Source of the DNA: DASZZX01 sp036260415
GTDB taxonomy: Bacteria; Actinomycetota; Nitriliruptoria; Nitriliruptorales; JAHWKO01
NCBI GenBank assembly: GCA_036260415.1
Contig: DASZZX010000219.1
Span: 1-25,480, forward strand
DNA length: 25,480 bases
Direction of reading: 5' to 3'
The position numbers and the translations under genes were made by a program. Positions 14,069-22,482 of the stretch are shown in pieces. The notes beneath the pieces are model-generated. The model saw only the letters and a program-made list of their open reading frames with translations. It had not been told where the DNA came from and did not search any database. Numbering within the stretch: the stretch's first letter is position 1; each line of letters opens with the position of its first letter.

Positions 14069-15185
14069 CCACGGGTCAGCCGAGGCACCTGTTCGCGAGG
14101 CGCTGATCGTTGCGGGCGGACGCGGCACCCGTCTTCAGCCGCTGACCCACGACGTCCCCAAGCCGCTGCTGCCGTTCTGCGGCCCCCCCTTCCTCGAGGG
14201 CCTGATCCGCCGTCTCGGGGCGGCCGGTGTGCAGCGGGTCCATCTGGTCATCGGCGCCGACGCCGCACCGTTTCAGACGTTGCGCGGCCCCGCGCAGCGG
14301 CACGGGATCGAACTGCGCGTCGTCCCCGAGCCCCAGCCCCTCGACACCGCCGGCGGTGCTCGTGCGGTCGCCGCCAGCATGGACGGCCCGGTGCTGGTGC
14401 TCAACGGGGACATCCTGACCGATGTGGACTTCGCGGGGGTCGCCACCCGCCACGTCGCCGCCGGGGCGGACGCCACGATGGTCCTGACACGCGTGGCGGA
14501 CACGTCCGCCTATGGCGTCGCCTTGCGGGAGGCCAGTCGCGTCGTGCGGTTCGTCGAGAAACCCGCGCCCGGGAGCCTGCCGGGGCACGACACCGTGAAC
14601 GCCGGAACCTACGTGCTGCAGCCGCATGTCCTGCTCGCCCATCCCGAGGGACCGCTGTCGTTCGAGCGGGACGTGTTCCCGGGACTGGTGGAGGGCGGCG
14701 GTCACCTGGAGGGCATCGTGTGGCAGGGTGTCTGGGCGGACCTCGGGACCCCGCAGCGCTACCGGGAGGGGCACTGGCTCGCGCTGTGCGGCGCGGTGGA
14801 ATGGCCAACCGTGCGTGACGTCCCCGAACGCGGCGGAGGGGTGCGCGTCGCCGAGGACGCCCAGGTGCACCCGCGCGCCCACCTGATCGGGCCGCTGCTG
14901 GTGCTCGGGGGCGCCCGGGTCGCCGCCGGCGCCACCGTGGGCCCGCACACCGTGCTGGGGCGCGCCGCCACGGTCAGCAGCGGGGCGGTGGTGGAGCGCG
15001 CGATCCTGCACGATCGGGTGCGCATCGACCAGCGGGTGCTGGCCCGGGGATTGCTGGCAGGGCACGACGCCCACGTCCAGGCTGGTGCCCGGCTCGGGGC
15101 GGACGTGGTGCTGGGCAGCGGCGAGGTGGTGGCCCGAGGGGAGACGGTCCCCGACCGTGGGCGGCGCCCGGCGCCGCGGGGCTGA
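14061..15185 (+). CDS. ManC/ManB-like sugar-1-phosphate nucleotidyltransferase
   Basis: A 374-aa NDP-sugar pyrophosphorylase. The N-terminal Rossmann-like domain has VAGGRGTRLQPLTHDVPKPL (residues ~17-36), VLNGDILTD and FVEKPAPGS. WADLGTPQRY closes the catalytic part. The C-terminal third is a left-handed beta helix with hexad-like repeats (VHPRAHLIGPLLVLGGARVA). This is the architecture of mannose-1-phosphate guanylyltransferases such as Rv3264c, which likewise follows wbbL in mycobacteria. The actual nucleotide and sugar cannot be proved from sequence. AGGAG lies eight bases before the GTG, and the start overlaps the wbbL stop by eight bases. It ends the rml-wbbL operon; the SpoIID gene has its own promoter candidate. 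Confidence 0.87.
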   Translation: MSDHGSAEAPVREALIVAGGRGTRLQPLTHDVPKPLLPFCGPPFLEGLIRRLGAAGVQRVHLVIGADAAPFQTLRGPAQRHGIELRVVPEPQPLDTAGGARAVAASMDGPVLVLNGDILTDVDFAGVATRHVAAGADATMVLTRVADTSAYGVALREASRVVRFVEKPAPGSLPGHDTVNAGTYVLQPHVLLAHPEGPLSFERDVFPGLVEGGGHLEGIVWQGVWADLGTPQRYREGHWLALCGAVEWPTVRDVPERGGGVRVAEDAQVHPRAHLIGPLLVLGGARVAAGATVGPHTVLGRAATVSSGAVVERAILHDRVRIDQRVLARGLLAGHDAHVQAGARLGADVVLGSGEVVARGETVPDRGRRPAPRG

Positions 15186-15285
15186 GAGCGTTGGTGGACG
15201 GCCCGCGCACTCAACCGGCCGCGGTGGCGTGTCGAAGAATCTGGCGGGTGCCGCGCCCCCTCCTCCCGGGCCGAGCGGCACGTCC

Positions 15286-15299
15286 GCTAGCCTCCGCCG
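15286..15299 (+). promoter_or_regulatory. Candidate -10 region of the SpoIID/CWB2 gene (shared CTAGCCT box)
   Basis: GCTAGCCTCCGCCG matches the box before LCP1 at 13 of 14 positions. TAGCCT ends 29 bases before the ATG at 15323. It lies in the 137-base gap after the ManC-like gene, which otherwise shows no gene. Confidence 0.45.
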
Positions 15300-15322
15300 G
15301 ACCCGTCAGGCCGAGTCGAGTG

Positions 15323-17692
15323 ATGTTGCGTCTGTGGCGACGGACGCCGGTTGCGTTGTGCGTGCTGTTGATGACCGCTCTGGGCACGCCCGCCGGGCCG
15401 GCGGCGGGTGCGGCGTGCCCCAGCCCGGGTGGTGCGGATCGCTCCTTCGATCTCGACCCGTCCGCGGTCGCGGACGGGGCCGACCTCGCCGTGGTGGGTG
15501 GCGGGTGGGGCCACGGCGTCGGGATGAGCCAGTACGGTGCGCAGGGCGCCGCGCTCCAGGGGTGCGCCTACACCACCATCCTCGACGTGTACTACCCGGG
15601 GACCCGGCTCGACACGGTGCCCACCCCCGAGGTGGCGCGCGTGGGGCTGCTGGACCCGCGCAGCCAGTCCAACGGCGGTGCCACGGTCCGGCTCACGCCC
15701 GAGGACGGTCCGGTCGCCTGGCGCCTGCACGGCTGCGGCGAGCCACCCGGCGGAGTTTGCGCCTCCCAGCCGCCCGCCCAGCAGCGCGGCGCGGTGTGGT
15801 CGGTGCGGGCGGTCCGCGACGGAGGGTACGTCATCAGCGACGCCCGCGGCGCGCCGCTGTGGCGCGGCGGGGACCGCTACGCGCTGCTCGAGGCCGTGCA
15901 CGACGGCGTGGTCGTCTCCATCCAGGTGCCCGGACTGACCCGCCGCAGCCGGTGGGGCTTCACCCGACTCGACTCGGTGGCGGACGGCGACGGCAAGCTG
16001 TTCGTGGTCGAGCACGTCACCGCGGGCAACGGCCACTCGGGGCTCGAGCGCTACCTGTGGGGCCTAGCGGAGGTGCCCTCCTCATGGCACGTCGAGGCGC
16101 TCAGGGCGCAGGCGGTGGCGGGACGCGCGTACGCGCTGAACCGGGTCGGGCTGGCCTCCCGCGACCGCGACTGCCGCTGCGATCTGTACGCCACCACGGC
16201 CGATCAGCACTGGACCGGTTGGCAGCGGGAGGCCGACGATCAGCAGGCCAGCGGAGGCCGCTGGAAGGCCGCCGTCACGGCGACGGCGGGGCAGGTCCCG
16301 CGCCACGTCGACGCGGGCAGCGGCGCGGTCGAGGTGGCCGAGACCTTCTACTCGTCGTCCCACGGGGGCTTAAGCGACAGCGCGCGTGACGTGTGGGGCT
16401 CCGACATCGCGTACCTGAGGGCGGTCGACACCTCCAACTGGGAACGGGCCGCGGACAACCCGCGGCAGCGCTGGACGGTGGGGTACAGCCGCCCGGCGCT
16501 GGCCAACCGGTTCGGGTTGGCGAGCCTCACGTCGCTGACGGTCGAGCGGCGCGGGGCAGGCGGGCGACCCACGGTGCGGGACCTCGACGGCAACGGGGCG
16601 CCCGACGGCGCCAAGGTGGTCGGCGCGGACGCGTCGGGCAGCACCGTGACGCTGTGGCTCTCGGGGGAGCAGCTGCGCTCGAAGCTGGGCTCCTACTCGG
16701 CGCTGGTGCACGTGTACGAGGTCTCCAGCGTCCCCGTCACCCGCCTGGAGGAGACCGATCCCGCTCACCGCCACCGCATCGGCACGTCGGTGGCGATCTC
16801 CCGCCACGGGTGGACGGCCGCGCCGAGCGTGGTGGTCGCGCGGGCGGACGAGCCGGCGGACGCGCTCGCCGGTGCGGCGCTGGCGGGACGGCTGCAAGCG
16901 CCTCTGCTGATCACCTGGCCTGACGCTCTGCACGACCTCGTCGCGGCCGAGGTGCGCCGCTTGGGAGCCGACGCCGCGTACCTCCTGGGTGGCGAGCGGG
17001 CACTCGCCCCTGCGGTCGCGGACGGCCTGCGACAGACCGGCGTGGACCGGGTCGAGCGCGTCGCCGGGCCCACACGCGTCGAGACCGCCGCTGCCATCGC
17101 CGACCGGCTGGAACCGGGGGCCGGGGCCAGCGCCTACCTGGTGTTCAGCGAGGCCGGCAACCCGCGCAGCTGGCCGGACGCGCTCGCGGTGTCCGGCCCT
17201 GCCGCGCGTCTCGCGCGGGCAGGCACGCCCCGCCCGGTCCTGGTCACCGGCGGCACCGTGCCGCCGCCCACCTGGGACGCGCTGGCACGGCTGCGGGTCA
17301 CCGAGCTCGTCCTGGCCGGTGGCACGGCCACCATCCCCGAGGCCGTGCCGCGGGAGCTGGAAGCGCGCGGCTACGCGACCCGGCGACTGGCAGGCCCCGA
17401 CCGGTACGCGACCAGCCGGGCGGTCGCCGACGATCGACCCGCCCCTCCAGGGCGGCTGCTGGTCGCCACCGGTCAGAACTTCCCCGACGGTCTGTCGGCG
17501 GGCGCCCTGGCGGGCCAGCTCGATGTCACGTTCGTCCTGGTGCCCACCGACCGACTGGACGAGGGCGGGCGCGCGTGGGTGGAAGCGCTCGATTGGGAGC
17601 AGCCGCGGCTGCTGGTCGCCGGTGGTCCGGCGGCGGTCGCCAGCGACACCGTCGCCGCGCTTCAGCATGCCCTGGAGCCGCCGTCGTCCTGA
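15323..17692 (+). CDS. Secreted SpoIID/LytB-domain protein with C-terminal cell-wall-binding repeats (CWB2)
   Basis: A 789-aa exported protein. Residues 1-30 form a signal peptide (MLRLWRRTPVALCVLLMTAL, then an Ala-rich cleavage region). Residues ~55-380 carry SpoIID features: GWGHGVGMSQYGA at 61-73, YLWGLAEVPSSW with Glu250 in the place of the catalytic glutamate of SpoIID's EMP motif, QAVAGRAYA, and YSSSHGG at 343-349. SpoIID is a lytic transglycosylase acting on denuded glycan strands. The GWGHGVGMSQ motif stands before the EVP motif, whereas in Bacillus SpoIID it stands near the C-terminus. Residues ~486-788 hold about three CWB2 repeats (PF04122 type; ADALAGAALA, WPDALAVSG, FPDGLSAGALAG), which bind anionic wall polymers in clostridia. 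Start could be the adjacent GTG at 15320. Confidence 0.9.
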   Translation: MLRLWRRTPVALCVLLMTALGTPAGPAAGAACPSPGGADRSFDLDPSAVADGADLAVVGGGWGHGVGMSQYGAQGAALQGCAYTTILDVYYPGTRLDTVPTPEVARVGLLDPRSQSNGGATVRLTPEDGPVAWRLHGCGEPPGGVCASQPPAQQRGAVWSVRAVRDGGYVISDARGAPLWRGGDRYALLEAVHDGVVVSIQVPGLTRRSRWGFTRLDSVADGDGKLFVVEHVTAGNGHSGLERYLWGLAEVPSSWHVEALRAQAVAGRAYALNRVGLASRDRDCRCDLYATTADQHWTGWQREADDQQASGGRWKAAVTATAGQVPRHVDAGSGAVEVAETFYSSSHGGLSDSARDVWGSDIAYLRAVDTSNWERAADNPRQRWTVGYSRPALANRFGLASLTSLTVERRGAGGRPTVRDLDGNGAPDGAKVVGADASGSTVTLWLSGEQLRSKLGSYSALVHVYEVSSVPVTRLEETDPAHRHRIGTSVAISRHGWTAAPSVVVARADEPADALAGAALAGRLQAPLLITWPDALHDLVAAEVRRLGADAAYLLGGERALAPAVADGLRQTGVDRVERVAGPTRVETAAAIADRLEPGAGASAYLVFSEAGNPRSWPDALAVSGPAARLARAGTPRPVLVTGGTVPPPTWDALARLRVTELVLAGGTATIPEAVPRELEARGYATRRLAGPDRYATSRAVADDRPAPPGRLLVATGQNFPDGLSAGALAGQLDVTFVLVPTDRLDEGGRAWVEALDWEQPRLLVAGGPAAVASDTVAALQHALEPPSS

Positions 17693-17742
17693 GCGCGGAC
17701 CGCCCGGGGGCTGGCCGCAGACGCAGGGCCCCGCTACCGCGC
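17693..17742. terminator. Possible bidirectional terminator hairpin between convergent genes
   Basis: Nested imperfect inverted repeats: outer GCGCGG/CCGCGC (17693-17698 and 17737-17742) and inner CGGGG/CCCCG (17705-17709 and 17729-17733). It spans the 41-base gap between the SpoIID stop and the GT4 stop. No U-tract, so confidence is low. Confidence 0.25.
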
Positions 17743-18909
17743 GAGGGCGGCCAGCCGAGCAGCGGCGTCCCGCCCCAGCGAGGCCGCCGACCACCGTCGC
17801 GTCACCGCGCGCGCCCCCGCCTCGGCCCGCCGACGGCCCTCGTCCGGGTGGTCGAGCACGGCCGCGATCGCGTCTGCGAGCCGGCGCGGGTCACGCGGCG
17901 GCACCTTCCACCCCGTCAACCCGTCCTCCACCACGACCGACAGCCCGCCCACGTCGCTGACCACCACCGGCCGGTGGCGCGCCAACGCCTCGACCGCCAC
18001 GAGCCCGAAGCCCTCCCGATGGCTGGGCACGACCACCACGTCGGCGGCGGCGTAGGCCCCTTCGAGCTCGACCGGAGACAGCGCACCGGGCAGCGACAAC
18101 GGCACGTCCCAGCGCTCGGCGAGCCGTTCGAGACGTGCCTGCTCCGGGCCGTCACCCACGATGGTGAGCGACAGGCGGTCTCGCCCGGCGCGGCGCAGCC
18201 GGTGGACCGCCGCCACCAGGTCGGCGTGGCCCTTCTCGGCCACCAGCCGTCCCACCGCCAGCACCCGGCCCGAGCCGGGCGGTGGCCGCGGCGGGCTCGT
18301 GGGGGGCGCGTAGGGCATCGGCGCCACCGCGTCGGCGGGTCGGCCCATCACCGCGCACAGGTCGGTCGCCAGCGGCTGGGAGGCCGCAGCCACGGCGTCG
18401 AAGCGGGCCAGCACCCGACGCGCTAGCGCCCGGCGCACCGAACCTGCCGTCACCAGCGCCAGGTCCGTGCCGTGCACGACCACCTGGGCCGGCATGGGGA
18501 CGTGGGCGAGGTACGCCACGACCCCTCCGGGCACGAGCCAGTGGACGTCGAGCACGTCGGGGCGCCACCGCCGCACCTCCTGGCGCACCGCGCGCACCAA
18601 CGCACCCACCAGCCGCAGCGCCTTCCACGCCCCGAGCGTGGACGCCGCCCGGAGGTGCATCTCGCCGCGGTAGGCGAGGTCCTCGCCGTACGGGTGCGCG
18701 TAGCGGACACGCCGGACCGGGATGCCGGCCACCTCGTGGTCGTCGGGCAGGCCCGGGTCGTGCGGCGCGAGCACACGCAGCTGGGTGCCGGCCGCCACCA
18801 GACCGCGGGCGTAGCGCAGCAGGAACGGGGCGGCAGGGTCGTCGGGGTGACGGGGGAAGACGTGGGTGACCAGCAGCACGCGCAGCCGAGGCTGCGGGCG
18901 CAGCGTCAC
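17734..18909 (-). CDS. Glycosyltransferase family 4 (GT-B fold)
   Basis: A retaining glycosyltransferase of 391 aa that uses an NDP- or GDP-sugar at the cytosolic membrane face. The N-terminal domain starts RVLLVTHVFPRHPDDPAAPF and contains VVVHGTDLALV. The C-terminal domain has VLAVGRLVAEKGHADLVAAV, LTIVGDGPEQARLERLA, and EGFGLVAVE with the E-x7-E pair Glu299/Glu307 that defines GT4 donor binding. The GTG start lies within GTGA of the upstream GT2 stop, so translation is coupled. Donor and acceptor are unknown; mannosyl, glucosyl or similar transfer to a polyprenol-linked or wall glycan is the contextual guess. Confidence 0.9.
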   Translation of the reverse strand: MTLRPQPRLRVLLVTHVFPRHPDDPAAPFLLRYARGLVAAGTQLRVLAPHDPGLPDDHEVAGIPVRRVRYAHPYGEDLAYRGEMHLRAASTLGAWKALRLVGALVRAVRQEVRRWRPDVLDVHWLVPGGVVAYLAHVPMPAQVVVHGTDLALVTAGSVRRALARRVLARFDAVAAASQPLATDLCAVMGRPADAVAPMPYAPPTSPPRPPPGSGRVLAVGRLVAEKGHADLVAAVHRLRRAGRDRLSLTIVGDGPEQARLERLAERWDVPLSLPGALSPVELEGAYAAADVVVVPSHREGFGLVAVEALARHRPVVVSDVGGLSVVVEDGLTGWKVPPRDPRRLADAIAAVLDHPDEGRRRAEAGARAVTRRWSAASLGRDAAARLAALAR

Positions 18910-19886
18910 GGCAGCGTCCGGCGGACCCGGTAGGGCGGCTCCCGCGCGGCCGCGGTGTGGCGCAGCACGTCCCCGAGGAAGCCCACCAGCACCAGCTGCA
19001 CCCCCACCAGCAGCGTCACGACCCCGAGCTGGAGCAGAGGTCTGGTCCCGATGCCCGCCCCGGTGAACAGCTTGAGCACCACCAGGTAGCCGATCGCGGC
19101 ACCGCCGAGCAGCGACATCGCCAGGCCGAACCCGCCGAACAGGTACAGCGGTCGGTCCGCGAAGCGGGTGAGGAAGACCACCGTGAGCAGGTCTAGGAGC
19201 GTCTTGGGGAAGCGCGCGAACGACAGGTACTTCGACGTGCCGGCCCGCCGGGGCCGGTGGGTCACCGTCACCTCCTCGACGCGGAAACCGAGGTCGTGCG
19301 CGAGGACGGGGACGAAGCGGTGGAACTCGCCGTACAGCGGCAGCTCCTCGGCCACCTCCCGGCGCAACGCCTTGATCCCGGCGTTGAAGTCGTGCAACGG
19401 CAGCCCGGTGAGGGCCCTCGTGGCGGCGTTGTAGACGCGGGACGCCCAGCGCTTGGTGGTGCGGTCGCTCCGCTGGCGGCGCCAGCCCCCCACGAGATCG
19501 GCGCCCTGCGCGAGCCGGGCGAGCAGCTTGGGGACCTCGGAGGGGACGTCCTGACCGTCCGCGTCGAGTGTCACCATCACCTCGCCCCGCGCGTGCGAGA
19601 ACCCCGCCGCGAGCGCCCCGGACTTGCCGAAGTTGCGCCGCAGGGTCACCACCCGCACCACATCGGGAGCGTCGGCGTGCAGCTTCTCCAGCAGGTCGGC
19701 GGTGCCGTCGGTGGACCCGTCGTCGACGTAGATCAGCTCGACCCGCCCGTCCGACCACGCCGGCAGCGCCGCCATCAGCTCGGCGTGGAAGTCCGGCAGC
19801 GCCGCTACCTCGTCGTGCACGGGGATCACCGCCGACACCGCGGGGCGTGCCGGGTCGTCTGCCATTGGAGGGACGTCCCCGGCCAC
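18906..19886 (-). CDS. Glycosyltransferase family 2, polyprenol-phosphate sugar synthase type (DPM1/GtrB-like)
   Basis: A 326-aa GT-A enzyme with a C-terminal membrane part. AVIPVHDE begins the fold, DDGSTDGT is at 55-62, and DADGQD at 108-113 is the metal/nucleotide site. FNAGIKALRREVAEELPLYG follows, the usual DPM1/GtrB continuation. Two TM helices are predicted at ~248-272 and ~284-306, as in GtrB. Such proteins load a sugar onto polyprenyl phosphate for use by GT-C enzymes outside the membrane. A GT-C-like membrane protein is encoded at 22479-23858, so the pairing is plausible but inferred. The GTG at 19886 is chosen over the ATG seven codons later because GGGAGG stands four bases upstream. 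Confidence 0.9.
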   Translation of the reverse strand: MAGDVPPMADDPARPAVSAVIPVHDEVAALPDFHAELMAALPAWSDGRVELIYVDDGSTDGTADLLEKLHADAPDVVRVVTLRRNFGKSGALAAGFSHARGEVMVTLDADGQDVPSEVPKLLARLAQGADLVGGWRRQRSDRTTKRWASRVYNAATRALTGLPLHDFNAGIKALRREVAEELPLYGEFHRFVPVLAHDLGFRVEEVTVTHRPRRAGTSKYLSFARFPKTLLDLLTVVFLTRFADRPLYLFGGFGLAMSLLGGAAIGYLVVLKLFTGAGIGTRPLLQLGVVTLLVGVQLVLVGFLGDVLRHTAAAREPPYRVRRTLP

Positions 19887-19907
19887 CTGCCCTCCCGACG
19901 ACGGCCT

Positions 19908-19921
19908 GTGCGGAGGCTAGT
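19908..19921 (-). promoter_or_regulatory. Candidate -10 region of the minus-strand GT2-GT4 operon (shared CTAGCCT box)
   Basis: Read on the minus strand, ACTAGCCTCCGCAC repeats the CTAGCCTCCGC core seen before SpoIID, and the CTAGCCT before LCP1. TAGCCT (19919-19914) ends 27 bases before the GTG at 19886. On the plus strand the adjacent GCTAGACCT at 19931-19939 may serve the divergent fusion gene. Confidence 0.45.
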
Positions 19922-19971
19922 GGACCCTGTGCTAGACCTTGCCGGCGTCGCCGCCGCCGAGGTCACCGCCC

Positions 19972-22482
19972 GTGGACCCCAAGCACTGGCCCACCGTCAC
20001 GGTCGTGGCCGTCAACTACAACGGGCGCGACTACCTCGAGGGCTGCCTCGGCTCCATCCTCCAGCAGGACTACCCACGGGACCGCATCGAGGTGCTGCTG
20101 ATCGACAACGCCAGCTCCGACGGCTCCGTGGAGTTCGTCCGCCAACGTTTCCCCCCGGTACAGGTGATCACAAACGACCGCAACCGGGGCTTCGCACCAG
20201 CGGTGAACCAAGGGGCGCGCGCCGGCCGCGGGAGCATCCTTGCCCTGATCAACAACGACGCGGTCGCCCATCCGGCGTGGCTGCGCGAGCTCGTCAAGCC
20301 CCTGATCATGCACGACCAGGTGGCCGCCACCGGTGGGCTGGTGCTCGACGCCCGCGGCGAGAGCGTCGACTTCGCGGGCGGCGTCCTGGCCTTCTACGGC
20401 CACGGCTTCGCCGATCACTGGGAGGAGCCCGTCCCCGACGACCTCCAGCTCGGCCCCACGATCTTCGTGACCGGCGCGTCCATGGCCGCGCACCGTGAGC
20501 TGTTCCTCCAGGTGGGCGGCTTCGACGAGGACTACTTCGCCTACTTCGAGGACGTGGACCTGGGCTGGCGGCTGTGGGTCATGGGCCACGAGGTGTGGTT
20601 CGTGCCCACGTCGGTGCTCTACCACCGCCACCACGGCACGGCGGCGCGGTTCGGGGATGCCCGCCGACGCTACCTGCTGGAGCGCAACGCGCTGGCCACC
20701 ATCTTCAAGAACTACGGCGACGACACCCTCTCCCGCACGTTGCCGGCGTCGGTGATCCTCACCATGCTGCGCGGCTTCTTCGATGAGGGCAGCGACCTCG
20801 GCGACTACCGCATCACCAGCGAGGACGTGGCCGAGCCCCGGCCGACCGTCTCGGCCATGACGGGTGCGCACCTGGCCGCGATCCGCGACTTCGGGCTGTC
20901 GCTGGACCGCCTGCGGGAGGCGCGTGTCAGGGTGCAGGCCGCCCGTCGACGCGACGACCGCGAGATCATGCGCCTGTTCCGCAAGCCGGTGCTGCCCAAC
21001 GTGCCCGACGCCACCTTCCTGACGGTCTTCCAAGCGGCGGTGGACACCTTCGACCTCATGTGGCACGCGACCACCCGCCAGCGGGTGCTGATCATCACCG
21101 CGGACACCCTCGGCCCTAAGATGGCCGGCCCGGCCATCCGGGCCTGGGAGATGGCCAAGCTGCTGGCACGCGAGCACGAGGTCGTGCTCGGCGGCATGTC
21201 CCGGCCGCAGCTGAGCCACGGGTCCTTCAAGACCGTCCACTTCGACGCGGGCAACGCCCGACGTTGGATCGGGTGGGCCGAGGTGATCGTGCTGCAGGGC
21301 TTCGCGATGTTCCACTTCCCCGAGATCGTCGACTCCGACGCGGCCGTCGTGGTGGACATCTACGACCCGTTCCACATCGAAGCGATCGTCCTGCGCCGCG
21401 ACGAGCCGCCGCAGGAGCGCTGGGCCACCGCGAGGAGCGACCGCGAGGTCGTCAACGACCAACTGCAGCGCGGCGACCTCTTCTTGTGCGCATCCGACAA
21501 GCAGCGTGACTTCTGGCTAGGTCAGCTGGCGGCGCTGGGACGCATCAACCCCGCCACGTACGACCAGGACCCCGACCTCAGAGCGCTGCTGGAGGTCGCC
21601 CCGTTCGGGCTGCCCTCGGAGCCTCCCCGCCAGGAGCGTCACCCCATCAAGGGCGGAGCCGTCCAGGGAGGGGTGGCGGACGGGATCGGCGCGGACGACT
21701 TCGTGCTGCTGTGGGGCGGTGGCATCTACAACTGGTTCGACCCGGCCACGCTGATCCGCGCCGTCGCCAAGGCCTCCGCCGACGAGCCACGGCTGAAGCT
21801 GTTCTTCATGGGGACCGCCCATCCCAACCCCGACGTGCCCGAGATGGTGCGTGCGGGCGAGGCGCTGCGGGTCGCGCAGGAGCTGGGCGTCCTGGGCACC
21901 CACGTTTTCTTCAACGACGACTGGGTGGACTACGAGGACCGCGCCAACTGGCTGCTCGACGCCGACGTCGGCGTGTCCACCCACTTCCTGCACCTCGAGA
22001 CGGAGCTGTCCTACCGCACCCGGATCCTCGACTACCTCTGGGCTGGGCTTCCGATCGTCTGCACGGAGGGCGACTCCCTGTCACGGCTGGTGCAGCGCCA
22101 CGACCTCGGCGAGGTGGTGAAGGCCGAGGACGTCGACGATCTGGCGGCGGCGCTGCTGCGCATCGCGACCCCGGAGCGACACGCCGAGGCCAGGGCGCAC
22201 GTCGAAGCGCTGGCACCGACCATGACGTGGGAGCGGGCCCTTCGACCGCTGGTGGACTTCTGCCGCTTCCCGCGCCGCGCCGCCGACGTCGAGCGGCCCG
22301 ACAGCCCCTACGTCAAGGTCGGCCGTGTCAGCCGCCCGCGCCGCTCGCCCTTGCAGCTGGCGAGGCGGTTCGTGCAGGTGACGCAGGACAAGGGGCTGGC
22401 GAACGCGGTGCGCATGGCCCAGAACTCGCTGCGCATGCGCCGGGAGGTGTCCGCGACCCGCCGCGGGGCACGCGGCCGGTGA
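19972..22482 (+). CDS. Bifunctional glycosyltransferase: GT2 fused to GT4
   Basis: An 836-aa cytosolic protein with two catalytic units. The N-terminal GT2 domain (~6-260) has TVVAVNYNGRDYLEGCLGSI, DNASSDGS, ALINNDA and FEDVDLGWRL, close to rhamnosyltransferase-type GT2 enzymes. A helical, charged linker (~265-365) follows. The GT4-like domain (~370-765) opens with RVLIITADTLGPKMAGPAIR and holds LLWGGGIYNWFDPATLIRAV, WVDYEDRANWLLDADVGVST and RILDYLWAGLPIVCTEGDS, where the usual EGFG motif is replaced by a family-specific pattern. The last ~70 residues are strongly basic and may touch the membrane. The GTG at 19972 is chosen because GAGGT stands eight bases upstream; a TTG at 19939 is possible. 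The stop overlaps the next start in GTGA. Substrates are unknown; two successive sugar additions is the natural inference. Confidence 0.88.
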   Translation: MDPKHWPTVTVVAVNYNGRDYLEGCLGSILQQDYPRDRIEVLLIDNASSDGSVEFVRQRFPPVQVITNDRNRGFAPAVNQGARAGRGSILALINNDAVAHPAWLRELVKPLIMHDQVAATGGLVLDARGESVDFAGGVLAFYGHGFADHWEEPVPDDLQLGPTIFVTGASMAAHRELFLQVGGFDEDYFAYFEDVDLGWRLWVMGHEVWFVPTSVLYHRHHGTAARFGDARRRYLLERNALATIFKNYGDDTLSRTLPASVILTMLRGFFDEGSDLGDYRITSEDVAEPRPTVSAMTGAHLAAIRDFGLSLDRLREARVRVQAARRRDDREIMRLFRKPVLPNVPDATFLTVFQAAVDTFDLMWHATTRQRVLIITADTLGPKMAGPAIRAWEMAKLLAREHEVVLGGMSRPQLSHGSFKTVHFDAGNARRWIGWAEVIVLQGFAMFHFPEIVDSDAAVVVDIYDPFHIEAIVLRRDEPPQERWATARSDREVVNDQLQRGDLFLCASDKQRDFWLGQLAALGRINPATYDQDPDLRALLEVAPFGLPSEPPRQERHPIKGGAVQGGVADGIGADDFVLLWGGGIYNWFDPATLIRAVAKASADEPRLKLFFMGTAHPNPDVPEMVRAGEALRVAQELGVLGTHVFFNDDWVDYEDRANWLLDADVGVSTHFLHLETELSYRTRILDYLWAGLPIVCTEGDSLSRLVQRHDLGEVVKAEDVDDLAAALLRIATPERHAEARAHVEALAPTMTWERALRPLVDFCRFPRRAADVERPDSPYVKVGRVSRPRRSPLQLARRFVQVTQDKGLANAVRMAQNSLRMRREVSATRRGARGR

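Noticed and set aside
16370..17794. Minus-strand open frame of 474 codons opposite the SpoIID/CWB2 gene
   Set aside because: Composition is that of a reverse shadow, and the sense strand has signal peptide, SpoIID motifs and CWB2 repeats.
18910..19758. Upstream extension of the GT4 frame to 674 codons
   Set aside because: The added part is an off-frame reading of the GT2 gene; the GT4 begins at the GTGA overlap at 18909.
19963..21462. Minus-strand open frame of 499 codons opposite the GT2-GT4 fusion
   Set aside because: Antisense shadow of a gene with recognisable GT2 motifs; no independent start signal or family pattern.
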